DNA from: an uncultured Allorhizobium sp.
Lineage (GTDB): Bacteria > Pseudomonadota > Alphaproteobacteria > Rhizobiales > Rhizobiaceae
DNA length: 64,000 nucleotides
Direction of reading: 5' to 3'
Assembly: GCA_958439205.1 (NCBI GenBank)
Contig: OY288189.1
Span: 4,469,631-4,533,630 of the forward strand
This document shows, piece by piece, positions 7,861-16,039 of this stretch; position 1 is the stretch's first letter; each line of letters begins with the position of its first letter. The notes under the pieces were generated by a model. That model saw only the letters and a program-made list of their open reading frames with translations, was not told the DNA's origin and did not search any database. Both the position numbers and the translations under genes were made by a program.

Positions 7861-8787
7861 ATGAGCATTACCCATCTCGTCACCCACAGTGGCGGCTTTC
7901 ATGCCGACGAACTGCTGTCGTCCGTGATCCTGACACGTCTTTTCCCGGATGCGACGATCGTGCGCAGCCGCGCGCCGGACTGGATCACGCCCGCAACAGA
8001 CCGCATCATCTATGATGTCGGCGGTGCCTATGACGCAGATGACAGGATCTTCGATCACCACCAACGCGGCGCACCGCTGCGGGATGACGGCCAGCCTTAC
8101 AGCTCCTTTGGCCTTATCTGGAAGCATTACGGTCGTGACTACCTGACCGCCGTCGGCATTCCCTCGGGGCATGTCGAGGCCATTCACAAGGGCTTCGACA
8201 CCAAGTTCGTGCTGCCAGTCGACCTCCTGGACAACGGGGCGCTCAGCCCCGCAACGGCCGGACCGCTGGCGGATCTGACCCTGCCGAGCCTGCTCGAAAC
8301 CCTGAAGCCCGTCTTCGACGACAAGCAGCCCGGCGCCGATGATCGCGGCTTCCATGCGGCACTGTCGATCGCCCGCGCGATCGTCGAAGCCGGCATTGCG
8401 CAACGCGCCTCCAAACTGCGGGCCGAAAGCATGGTGCTCGAAGCCATAGCCGCAACCGGTGACCGTCGCGTTCTCGAACTGCCGATGGGCATGCCTTTCC
8501 GCCCGGCGATCGTAAAAGCGGGTGCCGACCACCTGCTCTTCGTCGTGCATCCGCGCGACAAAGACTGGTGCATCACCGGGATCCGCAAGGTGGAAGACAG
8601 CTTCGAGCAGCGGGCCGACCTGCCCACCGCATGGGCGGGCTTGAGCAATGGTGACCTTGAGGCCGTCTGCGGCGTGAAGGGTGCCAGCTTCTGTCACAAC
8701 GGCCGCTTCATCGCCGCCGCCAACTCGCGCGAGGCGATCCTCGCCATGGCAGACATCGCCGTGAAGGTCGCTCTCGAAACGGCATAA
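7861..8787 (+). CDS. MYG1/UPF0160-family metal-dependent hydrolase
   Basis: A 308-residue member of the MYG1 family, related to DHH phosphoesterases. Conserved blocks are THSGGFHADELLSSVIL near the start, IIYDVGGAYDADDRIFDHHQRGAP (the acidic and DHH-like metal site) and SSFGLIWKHYG. The eukaryotic homologue is reported as a 3'-5' RNA exonuclease; bacterial members have not been assigned a clear role. The start ATG follows an 80-base gap after apaG. Family call is firm, biochemical role is inferred only from the superfamily. Confidence 0.88.
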   Translation: MSITHLVTHSGGFHADELLSSVILTRLFPDATIVRSRAPDWITPATDRIIYDVGGAYDADDRIFDHHQRGAPLRDDGQPYSSFGLIWKHYGRDYLTAVGIPSGHVEAIHKGFDTKFVLPVDLLDNGALSPATAGPLADLTLPSLLETLKPVFDDKQPGADDRGFHAALSIARAIVEAGIAQRASKLRAESMVLEAIAATGDRRVLELPMGMPFRPAIVKAGADHLLFVVHPRDKDWCITGIRKVEDSFEQRADLPTAWAGLSNGDLEAVCGVKGASFCHNGRFIAAANSREAILAMADIAVKVALETA

Positions 8788-8848
8788 AACAACTTCCCTA
8801 GCCCAACCGTGAACGGCTAGCTCCGCGGCCGAAAGAGCGCGTCAGCGC

Positions 8849-10813
8849 TCACGCGGCACTAATGTCGGCGTCCTGCTGTTCGGCGCGCAGGAGAAGGCTC
8901 AGCACGTCGCGCTGCGACATCGGCCGACCGAAGAGATAGCCCTGGATCAGCTGCGGCGACAGGGGCGCAAGGGTTGCCATCTCGCTTTCGGTCTCCACGC
9001 CCTCCAGGACGCATTTGAGATGCAGGTTGCGGCAAAGCGTGATGATGGCGGCCACCACCTCGCGGGAGGTGACGCTATCGGCCACCTTTCGCACGAAGCT
9101 CTTGTCGATCTTGACCTTGTTCAGCGGCAACTGGTCGATGTATTCGAAGCTGGAATAGCCCGAGCCGAAATCGTCGAGCGCAATCTTGAAGCCGGCGGAG
9201 GAGAGATCCTCCAGCAGAATGCGGGACGTGGCGATATCCTTCATCACCGCCGTCTCGGTAATCTCGAACTCGATCCTTGCAGGGCTAATGCCGCGCGCGT
9301 GGACCTGGGCAACGAGGGAGAAGACGAAGGCACGGTCGGCCAGATCCTGGGCTGAGAGATTGAACGAGATGGTGATCTCGTCCGGCCAGAGCTCCAATGC
9401 GTCGAGCGCCTTGCCGAAGAGAATACGGGTGACCTGCTGGATCAGACCTGCCCGCTCGGCGGCCCTTATGAAACGGTCAGGCCGCACCGGACCGAGCGTC
9501 GGGCTTTGCCAGCGTGCAAGTGCCTCGAAGCTCACCACCCGGCGGGCGGCAATATCGAATTGCGGCTGGAAGAGCAGATGGAACTCATCCTCCATGCGCG
9601 CCTCTCTCAGCGCCCGTTCGAGCGCCAGGCTCTCGCGCATTTCCTTGTCCTGATCGACGGTAAAGATCGTCGACTGGTGGCGGGCAAACTGCTTGCCGCG
9701 ATAGAGGGCGAAGTCTGCCTTCTCATAGATCTGTCTTGCGGTGGTTCCCATTTCCGGAAACTGAGCAAAGCCGATCGTGCCGCTCACGGACAGTTGCAGC
9801 GGCTGGAAATCATAGTCCTGGGAGATGTCTTGGATCAGACTGTTGCCGAAGGCTTCGACCTCGAATTCACCCGGGTCGCCCTCGATCACAATGGCGAACT
9901 CGTCTCCGCCGATGCGACCGAACTCGAGGCCTTGTCGCTGGCGGAGCTTCAGCCGCTCGACGACCTCGCACAACAGATGATCGCCGACAGCGTGGCCGTA
10001 GATGTCGTTGATCGACTTGAAGCCATCGAGATCGAGAATGCCGACCCAGAACGGCTTCTTCTCTTCGACAAGTTCATCGATGCGGGAAAAGACCGAACGG
10101 CGATTGGCAATGCCTGTCAGGCTGTCGCGTGCCGCCAACTGGTCGGCAAGCAGTCGGGCATCGATCTGTCGAAGGATCGCCTTGCGCAGGAGGCTCGCCA
10201 TGCCGAAGGCGGCAAAGGAGGTGGCGAGGCCGATGAAGACGAACTGCTTGGCCACATCGGGGGAAGCCTGGGCGGAAAACCAGAACAGACTGCCGATGGA
10301 GAGGACGACGCTTGCCAGCGTTGCGCGCAGGGTGACGCCTGAGGTGGAGAACACCACCGCCATCAGCACGAAATAGATGAGCTTCTGCTCCTCAAAATGC
10401 AGAAGCATGTAGGCGAGTACATTCGAATACATCAGAAGATTGGTGGCGAAGCCGACGGCTTCCAGCCGCGGCAAAGAAGTCCGGCCGGCTGGCAGCAGCA
10501 GCCAACGGAAGGCCGTGTAGGAAACGGCTGTGAGCAAACTAATCCCGCCTAGGATCAGAAGACTGAAGCCGCTTTCGTCTTGCCAATGGAGCCAGGTGAC
10601 CAGGAAGTAATAAGCAGCGCCCGACAGCAGAAACCCGCGCACGATGGGCCGGTAGGCTTCGGCCATGGCCCTTCGTCTGGTGGCACTCGTCCATACCCGG
10701 TATTGGCGCTTCGCGGAGGTGCTCAGCTGGGCCAGAGACCAAGCATGAGCCTGAGGGTCCTTCCCTGCGACCAATTCCCCGCAACGTGCAGCCGCGTCCT
10801 GTGACGAATGCAT
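8849..10813 (-). CDS. Membrane GGDEF-EAL c-di-GMP turnover protein
   Basis: A membrane-bound protein of about 654 residues with five or six hydrophobic segments in the first 200, then a GGDEF domain and an EAL domain. The synthase motif RIGGDEFAIVIEG is intact, but the inhibitory RxxD site normally five residues ahead is absent (RQGL instead). The EAL domain keeps all catalytic residues: EALARW, FNLSAQDL, FEITETAV, LDDFGSGYSS, KIDKSF, LEGVETE and QGYLFGRP. It can therefore make and break c-di-GMP in principle. The N-terminal module is not a sensor type I recognise. An upstream in-frame TTG at 10828 is possible; ATG 10813 is preferred. It is transcribed alone after hslO on the same strand. Confidence 0.9.
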   Translation of the reverse strand: MHSSQDAAARCGELVAGKDPQAHAWSLAQLSTSAKRQYRVWTSATRRRAMAEAYRPIVRGFLLSGAAYYFLVTWLHWQDESGFSLLILGGISLLTAVSYTAFRWLLLPAGRTSLPRLEAVGFATNLLMYSNVLAYMLLHFEEQKLIYFVLMAVVFSTSGVTLRATLASVVLSIGSLFWFSAQASPDVAKQFVFIGLATSFAAFGMASLLRKAILRQIDARLLADQLAARDSLTGIANRRSVFSRIDELVEEKKPFWVGILDLDGFKSINDIYGHAVGDHLLCEVVERLKLRQRQGLEFGRIGGDEFAIVIEGDPGEFEVEAFGNSLIQDISQDYDFQPLQLSVSGTIGFAQFPEMGTTARQIYEKADFALYRGKQFARHQSTIFTVDQDKEMRESLALERALREARMEDEFHLLFQPQFDIAARRVVSFEALARWQSPTLGPVRPDRFIRAAERAGLIQQVTRILFGKALDALELWPDEITISFNLSAQDLADRAFVFSLVAQVHARGISPARIEFEITETAVMKDIATSRILLEDLSSAGFKIALDDFGSGYSSFEYIDQLPLNKVKIDKSFVRKVADSVTSREVVAAIITLCRNLHLKCVLEGVETESEMATLAPLSPQLIQGYLFGRPMSQRDVLSLLLRAEQQDADISAA

Positions 10814-10930
10814 TCCCGGTGTCCCCAAAGCGCTAAGGCTACCCTAGGAGACATTCATTTAGAATAGCTGAATAGTATAGAAAGAATGTGCCGCAAACAA
10901 ATTTGCAGTGATCGCGGACACATTCTTGGT

Positions 10931-10957
10931 GCAAAGGGCCCGCCTTTGGCCCTTTGC
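10931..10957 (-). terminator. Ten-bp hairpin after hslO
   Basis: GCAAAGGGCC and its perfect complement GGCCCTTTGC flank a 7-base loop 15 bases beyond the hslO stop. No T tract on either strand, so termination is probable but not certain. Confidence 0.5.
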
Positions 10958-10972
10958 CATCGCCTGTCTTTG

Positions 10973-11962
10973 TTAGACAGCGGTGAGTTCGTCGGGAGAG
11001 AACTCGTAGTTCGTCGAGCAGAACTCGCAGCTGACGGTGATCTTGCCGTCTTCGGTGCTTGCTTCGATCTCCTCTGCATTGAAGCCCTGGAGAACACCCT
11101 TGAGGCGCTCTCGCGAGCAGCTGCAGCGATCATGCACGGCCTGCGGCTCGTAGGCACGCACACCCCGCTCATGGAACAGGCGGAAGAGCAGCCGTTCAAT
11201 GCCGACCTGGGGATCGGTGAGCTCGTCGGCGTCGATGGTCTCGACCAGCATGCGCGCTTCATCCCAGGCGTCATCGCCATGCAGATCCGTATCGCGATCA
11301 TCGCCATCACCGCCGTGCAGATCCGGCTGGCGCATCCGCTCGGGCGCTTCCGGCAGGAACTGCGCGATCAGACCGCCGGCCCGCCACGTCCGGCGCGGCT
11401 TGCCGTTTTCGTCACGATCGAAGAGTTCGGCTGCACCCAGGCGCACCCGCGTCGGGATCTGCTCCGACTGGCGGAAATAGACGCCAGCGATATCCTCGAG
11501 CGAGGTCCCGTCGAGCGGCACGATGCCCTGATAAGGCTGCATGTAGGAGCCCTGGTCGATGGTGAAGGCCAGCACACCATCGCCGAGCAGCTGCTCCGGT
11601 GAAGCCCGGCCCTCGGCCACGGCATCGGCCACCGCCTGCTCGTCGAAACGGGCATAGGCGCGCACGCTTTCGGGCGAGCTGAAATCCGCGACGAGCAGAT
11701 CCACCGGACCGTTGCCCTTGGTCTGGACCGTGAACTTACCTTCGAACTTCAGCGACGTGCCGATCAGCACCGTCAGCACAATCGCTTCGGCGAGAAGGCG
11801 GGCCACCGGCGCCGGATAGGCGTGGCGATCGAGGATGGTGTTGATCAGCGGACCGAGCTGCACGGCGCGACCGCGCACGTCGAGGCCCTCCACCTGGAAG
11901 GGGACCACACGATCGTCACCGGCGAAACCGAATTCGCCGAGTTCTGCTTGTTTCATCGCCAT
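10973..11962 (-). CDS. hslO: Hsp33 redox-regulated chaperone
   Basis: A 329-residue Hsp33. This cytoplasmic holdase is switched on by oxidative unfolding of a zinc-binding redox switch. The four zinc cysteines are visible near the C-terminus as DRCSCSRER and VSCEFCSTNY (CxC and CxxC). The N-terminal part has the family motifs LLAEAIVLTVLIGTSLKFEGKFTVQTKGNGPV and a YMQPYQGIVPLDG block. An acidic insert (GGDGDDRDTDLHGDD) sits between the core and the zinc domain, making it longer than the roughly 290 residues of E. coli. GGGAG lies seven bases ahead of ATG 11962. It follows argF on the same strand with a 121-base gap, a common rhizobial order. Confidence 0.95.
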   Translation of the reverse strand: MAMKQAELGEFGFAGDDRVVPFQVEGLDVRGRAVQLGPLINTILDRHAYPAPVARLLAEAIVLTVLIGTSLKFEGKFTVQTKGNGPVDLLVADFSSPESVRAYARFDEQAVADAVAEGRASPEQLLGDGVLAFTIDQGSYMQPYQGIVPLDGTSLEDIAGVYFRQSEQIPTRVRLGAAELFDRDENGKPRRTWRAGGLIAQFLPEAPERMRQPDLHGGDGDDRDTDLHGDDAWDEARMLVETIDADELTDPQVGIERLLFRLFHERGVRAYEPQAVHDRCSCSRERLKGVLQGFNAEEIEASTEDGKITVSCEFCSTNYEFSPDELTAV

Positions 11963-12083
11963 GAATGTACTCCCGGCACACGGGGCGCCATACGCTAGGC
12001 CTGAGAGGCCCGATCAGAAAGGGCACAGATGGGATCACCTGCGCGAAACGTCAAGTCACCCGAAAGGCGCCCGAAATCCGACC

Positions 12084-13001
12084 TCAGATGGCGCCAAGGC
12101 ACCAGGCAAGGATCGACTTCTGCGCGTGCAGACGGTTCTCGGCTTCGTCGAAGACCACAGACTGTACGCCGTCGATCACCTCGTCCGTCACTTCCTCGCC
12201 GCGATGGGCCGGCAGGCAGTGCAGGAAGAGCGCCTCGTCATTGGCCTTCTTCATCAACTCCGCATTGACCTGGAAAGGCTGGAAGACATTGTGGCCGCGG
12301 GCCTTGTGCTCCTGGTTCATCGAGACCCAGGTATCGGTGATGACGGCATCGGCGCCGGTCACTGCGCGGTCGGCATCATGGCAGAGCATGATCTCGCCAC
12401 CATTGTTGCGGGCCCAGTTGAGGATCTTGTCATCCGGCTCGGAGCCGAGCGGCACGGCCATGTTCATCTTGTAGCCAAAGCGGGCCGAACCTTCGACCAG
12501 CGAATGCAGCACGTTGTTGCCGTCGCCCGTCCAGGCGAGCGTCTTGCCCGTGACCGGGCCGCGATGCTCTTCGATGGTCATGATGTCGGCCATGATCTGG
12601 CAGGGATGGGTGAGATCCGTCAGCGCGTTGATCACGGGGACCGTCGCATGCTCGGCCATCTCCAGGAGGCGGGCATGGTCGGTTGTGCGGATCATGATCG
12701 CATCGACATAGCGGGACAAAACCTTGGCGGTGTCACCAATCGTTTCGGCACGACCAAGCTGCATTTCGGTGCCGGAGAGGAACAGCGTCTCGCCACCCAG
12801 CTGGCGCATGCCGACGTCGAAGGAGACGCGCGTACGGGTCGAAGGCTTCTCGAAAATCATCGCGAGCATCTTGCCGGCAAGCGGCTTGTCGGCGGTGCCG
12901 GCCTTGGTCGCCTGCTTGCGGGACTTTGCGTCTTCGAGAATACCGCGGAGGTCCCCAGCCGTGACAGCGGAGAGATCGAGAAAATGCTTGGGAGATGCCA
13001 T
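12084..13001 (-). CDS. argF: Ornithine carbamoyltransferase
   Basis: A 305-residue enzyme that joins carbamoyl phosphate and ornithine to citrulline in arginine synthesis. The carbamoyl-phosphate motif KPSTRTRVSFDVG, the HPCQIMADIMT block and the C-terminal HCLPAHRGEEVTDEV motif are all intact. The frame extends to 13034, but ATG 13001 matches the family start (MASPKHFLDLS). It is 16 bases downstream of argD, so the two are an operon, and hslO follows. Any control by the argD leader hairpin would also reach this gene. Confidence 0.96.
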   Translation of the reverse strand: MASPKHFLDLSAVTAGDLRGILEDAKSRKQATKAGTADKPLAGKMLAMIFEKPSTRTRVSFDVGMRQLGGETLFLSGTEMQLGRAETIGDTAKVLSRYVDAIMIRTTDHARLLEMAEHATVPVINALTDLTHPCQIMADIMTIEEHRGPVTGKTLAWTGDGNNVLHSLVEGSARFGYKMNMAVPLGSEPDDKILNWARNNGGEIMLCHDADRAVTGADAVITDTWVSMNQEHKARGHNVFQPFQVNAELMKKANDEALFLHCLPAHRGEEVTDEVIDGVQSVVFDEAENRLHAQKSILAWCLGAI

Positions 13002-13017
13002 GAAAGAGGGTCCTGTC

Positions 13018-14220
13018 TTAGGCAGACGCTGCAACTGCGGCCTTGGCGCGGATATGTTCGGCGGCCTGTTCGATACGGGCGATGCCGTCGCGGGCCTCTT
13101 CAGCCGTGACCGTCAGCGGCGGCAGAAGACGGATGACGTTGTCGCCTGCGGGAACGCCGAGCAGGTGCTCGTCACGCATCGCCATCAACAGTTCGGTGTT
13201 CGGGACCTTGGCCTTGAGGCCGAGCATCAGGCCTTCGCCACGCACGTCCTCGATTACGTCGGGGAACCGGTCCTTCAGCGACGCCAGACCCTGGCGGAAG
13301 ACGAGTGCGGTGTCGCGCACGTTCTCAAGGAAGCCGTCTTCCAGCACGACATCGAGCACGGCATTGCCGACCGCCATGCCAAGCGGGTTGCCGCCATAGG
13401 TCGAGCCATGTGTGCCGGCCTTCATGCCGTAGGCCGCCTCTTCGGTCGCTAGGCAGGCGCCGAGCGGGAAGCCACCACCGATACCCTTAGCGACAGCCAT
13501 GAGATCCGGCGTGATACCGGCCCATTCGTGAGCAAAAAGCTTGCCGGTCCGGCCGACGCCGCACTGGACTTCATCGAGGATCAGGAGCAGGCCATGCTCG
13601 TCGCAGAGGTCGCGCAAGGCGCGCAACATTTCCACCGGGATCGGACGGATGCCGCCCTCACCCTGAACGGGCTCCACCAGGATTGCAGCCGTCGCATCGC
13701 TGATGGCTGCCTTGACCGCTTCCAGATCGCCGAAGGGCACCTGGTCGAAACCGGGGGCCTTCGGGCCGAAGCCTTCGAGGTACTTTTCCTGGCCACCGGC
13801 GGCAATCGTCGCGATGGTGCGGCCGTGGAAGGCGCCTTCCATCGTGATGATGTGGAACTTCTCAGGATGCCCCTTGGCAAAGTGGTAGCGGCGCGCGGTC
13901 TTGATCGCGCATTCCAGCGCTTCCGCACCCGAATTGGTGAAGAAGACGCGATCGGCGAAGGTGACGTCCGTCAGGCGTTTGGCCAACACTTCCTGGCCCG
14001 GCACTTCATAGAGGTTCGACAGATGCCAGACCTTGTCGGCCTGATCCTTCAGCGCGCCGACGACATGCGGATGGCCGTGACCGACAGACGTTACCGCCAC
14101 ACCGGCTGCGAAATCGAGGTATCGCTCGCCACTCTCCGTCACAAGCCAGACGCCCTCGCCTCGCTCGAAACGCAGCGGCGCCCGATTGTAGGTCTGGTAG
14201 AGCGGCGTAGCTTCGGCCAT
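13018..14220 (-). CDS. argD: Acetylornithine aminotransferase
   Basis: A 400-residue class-III PLP aminotransferase. It converts N-acetylglutamate semialdehyde to N-acetylornithine in arginine synthesis and may also serve lysine synthesis. The PLP lysine is in DLMAVAKGIGGGFPLGA, the cofactor-binding blocks are FTNSGAEALECAIKTAR and LILDEVQCGVGRTG, and HGSTYGGNPL is the conserved substrate-side loop. ATG 14220 gives MAEATPLYQTYNRAPLRF, as expected; the frame is open to 14241. It is first in argD-argF. Upstream is a strong hairpin with a T-rich tail and a dense set of GANTC sites shared with the divergent gcrA. Confidence 0.95.
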   Translation of the reverse strand: MAEATPLYQTYNRAPLRFERGEGVWLVTESGERYLDFAAGVAVTSVGHGHPHVVGALKDQADKVWHLSNLYEVPGQEVLAKRLTDVTFADRVFFTNSGAEALECAIKTARRYHFAKGHPEKFHIITMEGAFHGRTIATIAAGGQEKYLEGFGPKAPGFDQVPFGDLEAVKAAISDATAAILVEPVQGEGGIRPIPVEMLRALRDLCDEHGLLLILDEVQCGVGRTGKLFAHEWAGITPDLMAVAKGIGGGFPLGACLATEEAAYGMKAGTHGSTYGGNPLGMAVGNAVLDVVLEDGFLENVRDTALVFRQGLASLKDRFPDVIEDVRGEGLMLGLKAKVPNTELLMAMRDEHLLGVPAGDNVIRLLPPLTVTAEEARDGIARIEQAAEHIRAKAAVAASA

Positions 14221-14280
14221 GGCTGTCACAATCCTTCTCAACGATCCGTCCGGGGACGGCGGGACGCCTCAGAGGTCCCG

Positions 14281-14310
14281 GAAAAATTAAAAATGCCGCC
14301 TCGCGGCGGC
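14281..14310 (-). terminator. Candidate transcription attenuator in the argD leader
   Basis: On the minus strand GCCGCC (14310-14305), a GCGA tetraloop and GGCGGC (14300-14295) form a tight hairpin followed by ATTTTTAATTTTT down to 14282. It looks like an intrinsic terminator, yet lies 61 bases ahead of argD, and the only gene on the other side points away. An attenuator for argD-argF is the simplest reading; it could also stop antisense transcription. Confidence 0.55.
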
Positions 14311-14430
14311 GGGGGCACTATCCGCATTCGCCCCTGCGATGTCAACGTTTTCTGCAGGAATCGCAGGAGTAGGCGCGGATTCGGCCGACACGCGCAGCAC
14401 GAGCGCCGGGGAAGATTCCACCTGTTGCAT
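14287..14430 (-). CDS. Possible 47-codon leader ORF before argD
   Basis: An ATG at 14430 opens a 47-residue frame beginning MQQVESSPALVLRV and ending APAAARRHF. Its last codons, including consecutive arginine codons AGG-CGG, lie inside the 3' arm of the attenuator-like hairpin, and its stop TAA falls in the T-rich tail. A GAGTGAG stretch six bases upstream could be a weak ribosome site. No homologue is claimed; chance is possible in high-GC DNA. If translated, ribosome position would affect the hairpin. Confidence 0.3.
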   Translation of the reverse strand: MQQVESSPALVLRVSAESAPTPAIPAENVDIAGANADSAPAAARRHF

Positions 14431-14621
14431 ACTTGACTCACTCGGGAAGCAAGTTGGGGAAAACCGCGAAATCGATTCCAGATGATTCCTGCGACTCTTG
14501 TCACGGAGTCAGCCGACCTCTAGGTTAAATTTCATTAATAGATTGCATGCGGCGGAAGTGCTCACCGACAGTATCGAGGCGGTTTTGTTTCGGATTCGTT
14601 CGAAGCAACGGTGACGGATTC
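14358..14621. promoter_or_regulatory. GANTC (CcrM) site cluster in the argD-gcrA intergenic region
   Basis: The 436-base gap 14221-14656 between argD and gcrA holds ten GANTC sites, starting at 14358, 14378, 14414, 14435, 14474, 14484, 14493, 14506, 14593 and 14617. Roughly one would be expected by chance in 264 bases. GANTC is the target of the cell-cycle methyltransferase CcrM, and GcrA activates promoters carrying methylated GANTC. A TTAA-N6-TTAA element (14525-14538) nearby is one base short of the CtrA consensus spacing. Together this points to cell-cycle control of gcrA and perhaps argD. Confidence 0.7.
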
Positions 14622-14656
14622 TGCCATCACAGACGCGAGCGGCGGAGAGAATTGGC

Positions 14657-15202
14657 ATGACGACTATGCAATGGACTGATGATCGGGTCGAGAGACTGAA
14701 GCGGCTGTGGGCTGAAGGCCTCAGCGCGAGCCAGATTGCAGCACAACTCGGCGGCGTAAGCCGCAATGCCGTTATCGGCAAGGTGCACCGCCTTAACCTT
14801 CCCGGCCGTGCGAAGGCTGGCGGCAGCTCGTCTGCGGCCCGTCCGGCAAAGCGCCCGGCACAGACCCAGCGTCCGGCCACCTTCCAGAACCGTCCGGCGG
14901 CCAACACGACCACTCGCACGGTGACCCGCGCTGCCGGCGCAACCATGCTGAAGGAAGAGGTCGAAGTCGAAGCCTACGAGGAAGTCGAAGTTCGCCGTTC
15001 GCTCAACGTGGTCGTACCGATCTCGCGCCGCCTGGCGCTGACGGAACTGACCGAGCGCACGTGCAAGTGGCCGATCGGCGATCCGATGAAGGACGACTTC
15101 CACTTCTGCGGCTGCGAAATCGCCGATAGCGCGCCTTATTGCACCTATCACGCGAAGCTCGCCTATCAGCCGGTCAGCGAACGCCGCAAGGCCGCCCGCT
15201 GA
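14657..15202 (+). CDS. gcrA: GcrA cell-cycle regulator
   Basis: A 181-residue GcrA protein. The N-terminal helix-turn-helix MQWTDDRVERLKRLWAEG followed by SASQIAAQLGGVSRNAVIGKVHRL is the defining domain; a low-complexity Ala/Pro/Arg/Thr linker (about 50-90) leads to the C-terminal sigma-factor-binding region with RTCKWPIGDP and the cysteine-rich FHFCGCEIADSAPYCTYHAKL. GcrA works with sigma70 at promoters whose GANTC sites are methylated by CcrM, coupling transcription to the replication cycle. GGAGAG lies seven bases ahead of ATG 14657; ATG 14666 is an alternative. The preceding GANTC-dense region suggests it controls itself or is read out by methylation state. Confidence 0.96.
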   Translation: MTTMQWTDDRVERLKRLWAEGLSASQIAAQLGGVSRNAVIGKVHRLNLPGRAKAGGSSSAARPAKRPAQTQRPATFQNRPAANTTTRTVTRAAGATMLKEEVEVEAYEEVEVRRSLNVVVPISRRLALTELTERTCKWPIGDPMKDDFHFCGCEIADSAPYCTYHAKLAYQPVSERRKAAR

Positions 15203-15226
15203 TCCATCGGCAAGATCGAGACATGC

Positions 15227-15256
15227 AACGGGTCCTTCGGGGCCCGTTTTCTTTTT
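15227..15256 (+). terminator. gcrA intrinsic terminator
   Basis: AACGGG (15227-15232) pairs with CCCGTT (15243-15248) around a short GC loop, followed by TTCTTTTT. It lies 25 bases after the gcrA stop. Confidence 0.8.
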
Positions 15257-15270
15257 GGGCTCTAGCCTGA

Positions 15271-15306
15271 AACGAAAAGGGCCGCAGCGGATGATCCGTG
15301 CGGCCC
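15271..15306 (-). terminator. phoB intrinsic terminator
   Basis: On the minus strand GGGCCGCA (15306-15299) and TGCGGCCC (15286-15279) form a perfect 8-bp stem followed by TTTTCGTT, 24 bases past the phoB stop. It closes the whole phosphate operon and faces the gcrA terminator. Confidence 0.8.
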
Positions 15307-15330
15307 CTCAATCCAAAAAAACTGTCTCGC

Positions 15331-16014
15331 TCAGGCTTCCATGGAATAACCCGCGCCGCGCACGGTGCGGATGACATCCTGCATGTTGGAGAAGTTGAGC
15401 GCCTTGCGCAGGCGCCCGACATGCACGTCGACGGTGCGTTCGTCGACATAGATGTCGTGACCCCAAACACCATCCAGCAGCTGAGAGCGCGAGAAGACGC
15501 GGCCCGGCGATGCCATCAGGAATTCCAGCAGCCGGAACTCGGTCGGTCCGAGGCGAACCTCGCGGCTCTTGCGATGGACGCGGTGCGTCTCGCGGTCGAG
15601 CTCGATATCACCGCAGCGCAGGACGCTGGAGAGAACCTCGGGCTTGGCGCGGCGAAGCATGGCCTTGACGCGGGCCATCAGCTCCGGCGTCGAGAAGGGC
15701 TTGACGACATAGTCGTCGGCACCCGTTGCCAGGCCACGCACTCGTTCGCTTTCCTCGCCACGAGCCGTCAACATGATGATCGGCAGGCGCTCGGTCTCGG
15801 GGCGGACCCGAAGTCTGCGGCAGAGCTCGATACCGGACACGCCTGGCAGCATCCAGTCGAGAATCAGAAGGTCCGGAACCCGCTCCTGCAAGCGGATTTC
15901 AGCCTCGTCACCCCTGAGGATCGTCTCGACTTCATAGCCCTCGGCTTCAAGATTATAGCGAAGGAGGACCGAGAGGGCCTCCTCGTCTTCCACCACGGCA
16001 ATTTTCGGCTGCAT
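15331..16014 (-). CDS. phoB: Phosphate regulon response regulator PhoB
   Basis: A 227-residue OmpR-family regulator. The receiver domain (1-120) has the acidic pocket VVEDEE, phospho-acceptor Asp53 in LLILDWMLP, and the Lys in VVKPFSTPEL. The winged-helix DNA-binding domain (about 130-227) carries VRLGPTEFRLLEFLM, DERTVDVHVGRLRKAL and the C-terminal VRGAGYSME. When phosphorylated by PhoR under phosphate starvation it binds PHO boxes such as the one before pstS. It is the last gene of the minus-strand cluster, 25 bases after phoU. Confidence 0.96.
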   Translation of the reverse strand: MQPKIAVVEDEEALSVLLRYNLEAEGYEVETILRGDEAEIRLQERVPDLLILDWMLPGVSGIELCRRLRVRPETERLPIIMLTARGEESERVRGLATGADDYVVKPFSTPELMARVKAMLRRAKPEVLSSVLRCGDIELDRETHRVHRKSREVRLGPTEFRLLEFLMASPGRVFSRSQLLDGVWGHDIYVDERTVDVHVGRLRKALNFSNMQDVIRTVRGAGYSMEA

Positions 16015-16039
16015 CAGGCATCAACCCCGCTGGACAACG

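Noticed and set aside
14525..14538. CtrA site TTAA-N6-TTAA upstream of gcrA
   Set aside because: The consensus spacing is seven; with six bases the match is only approximate, so it is mentioned but not called.
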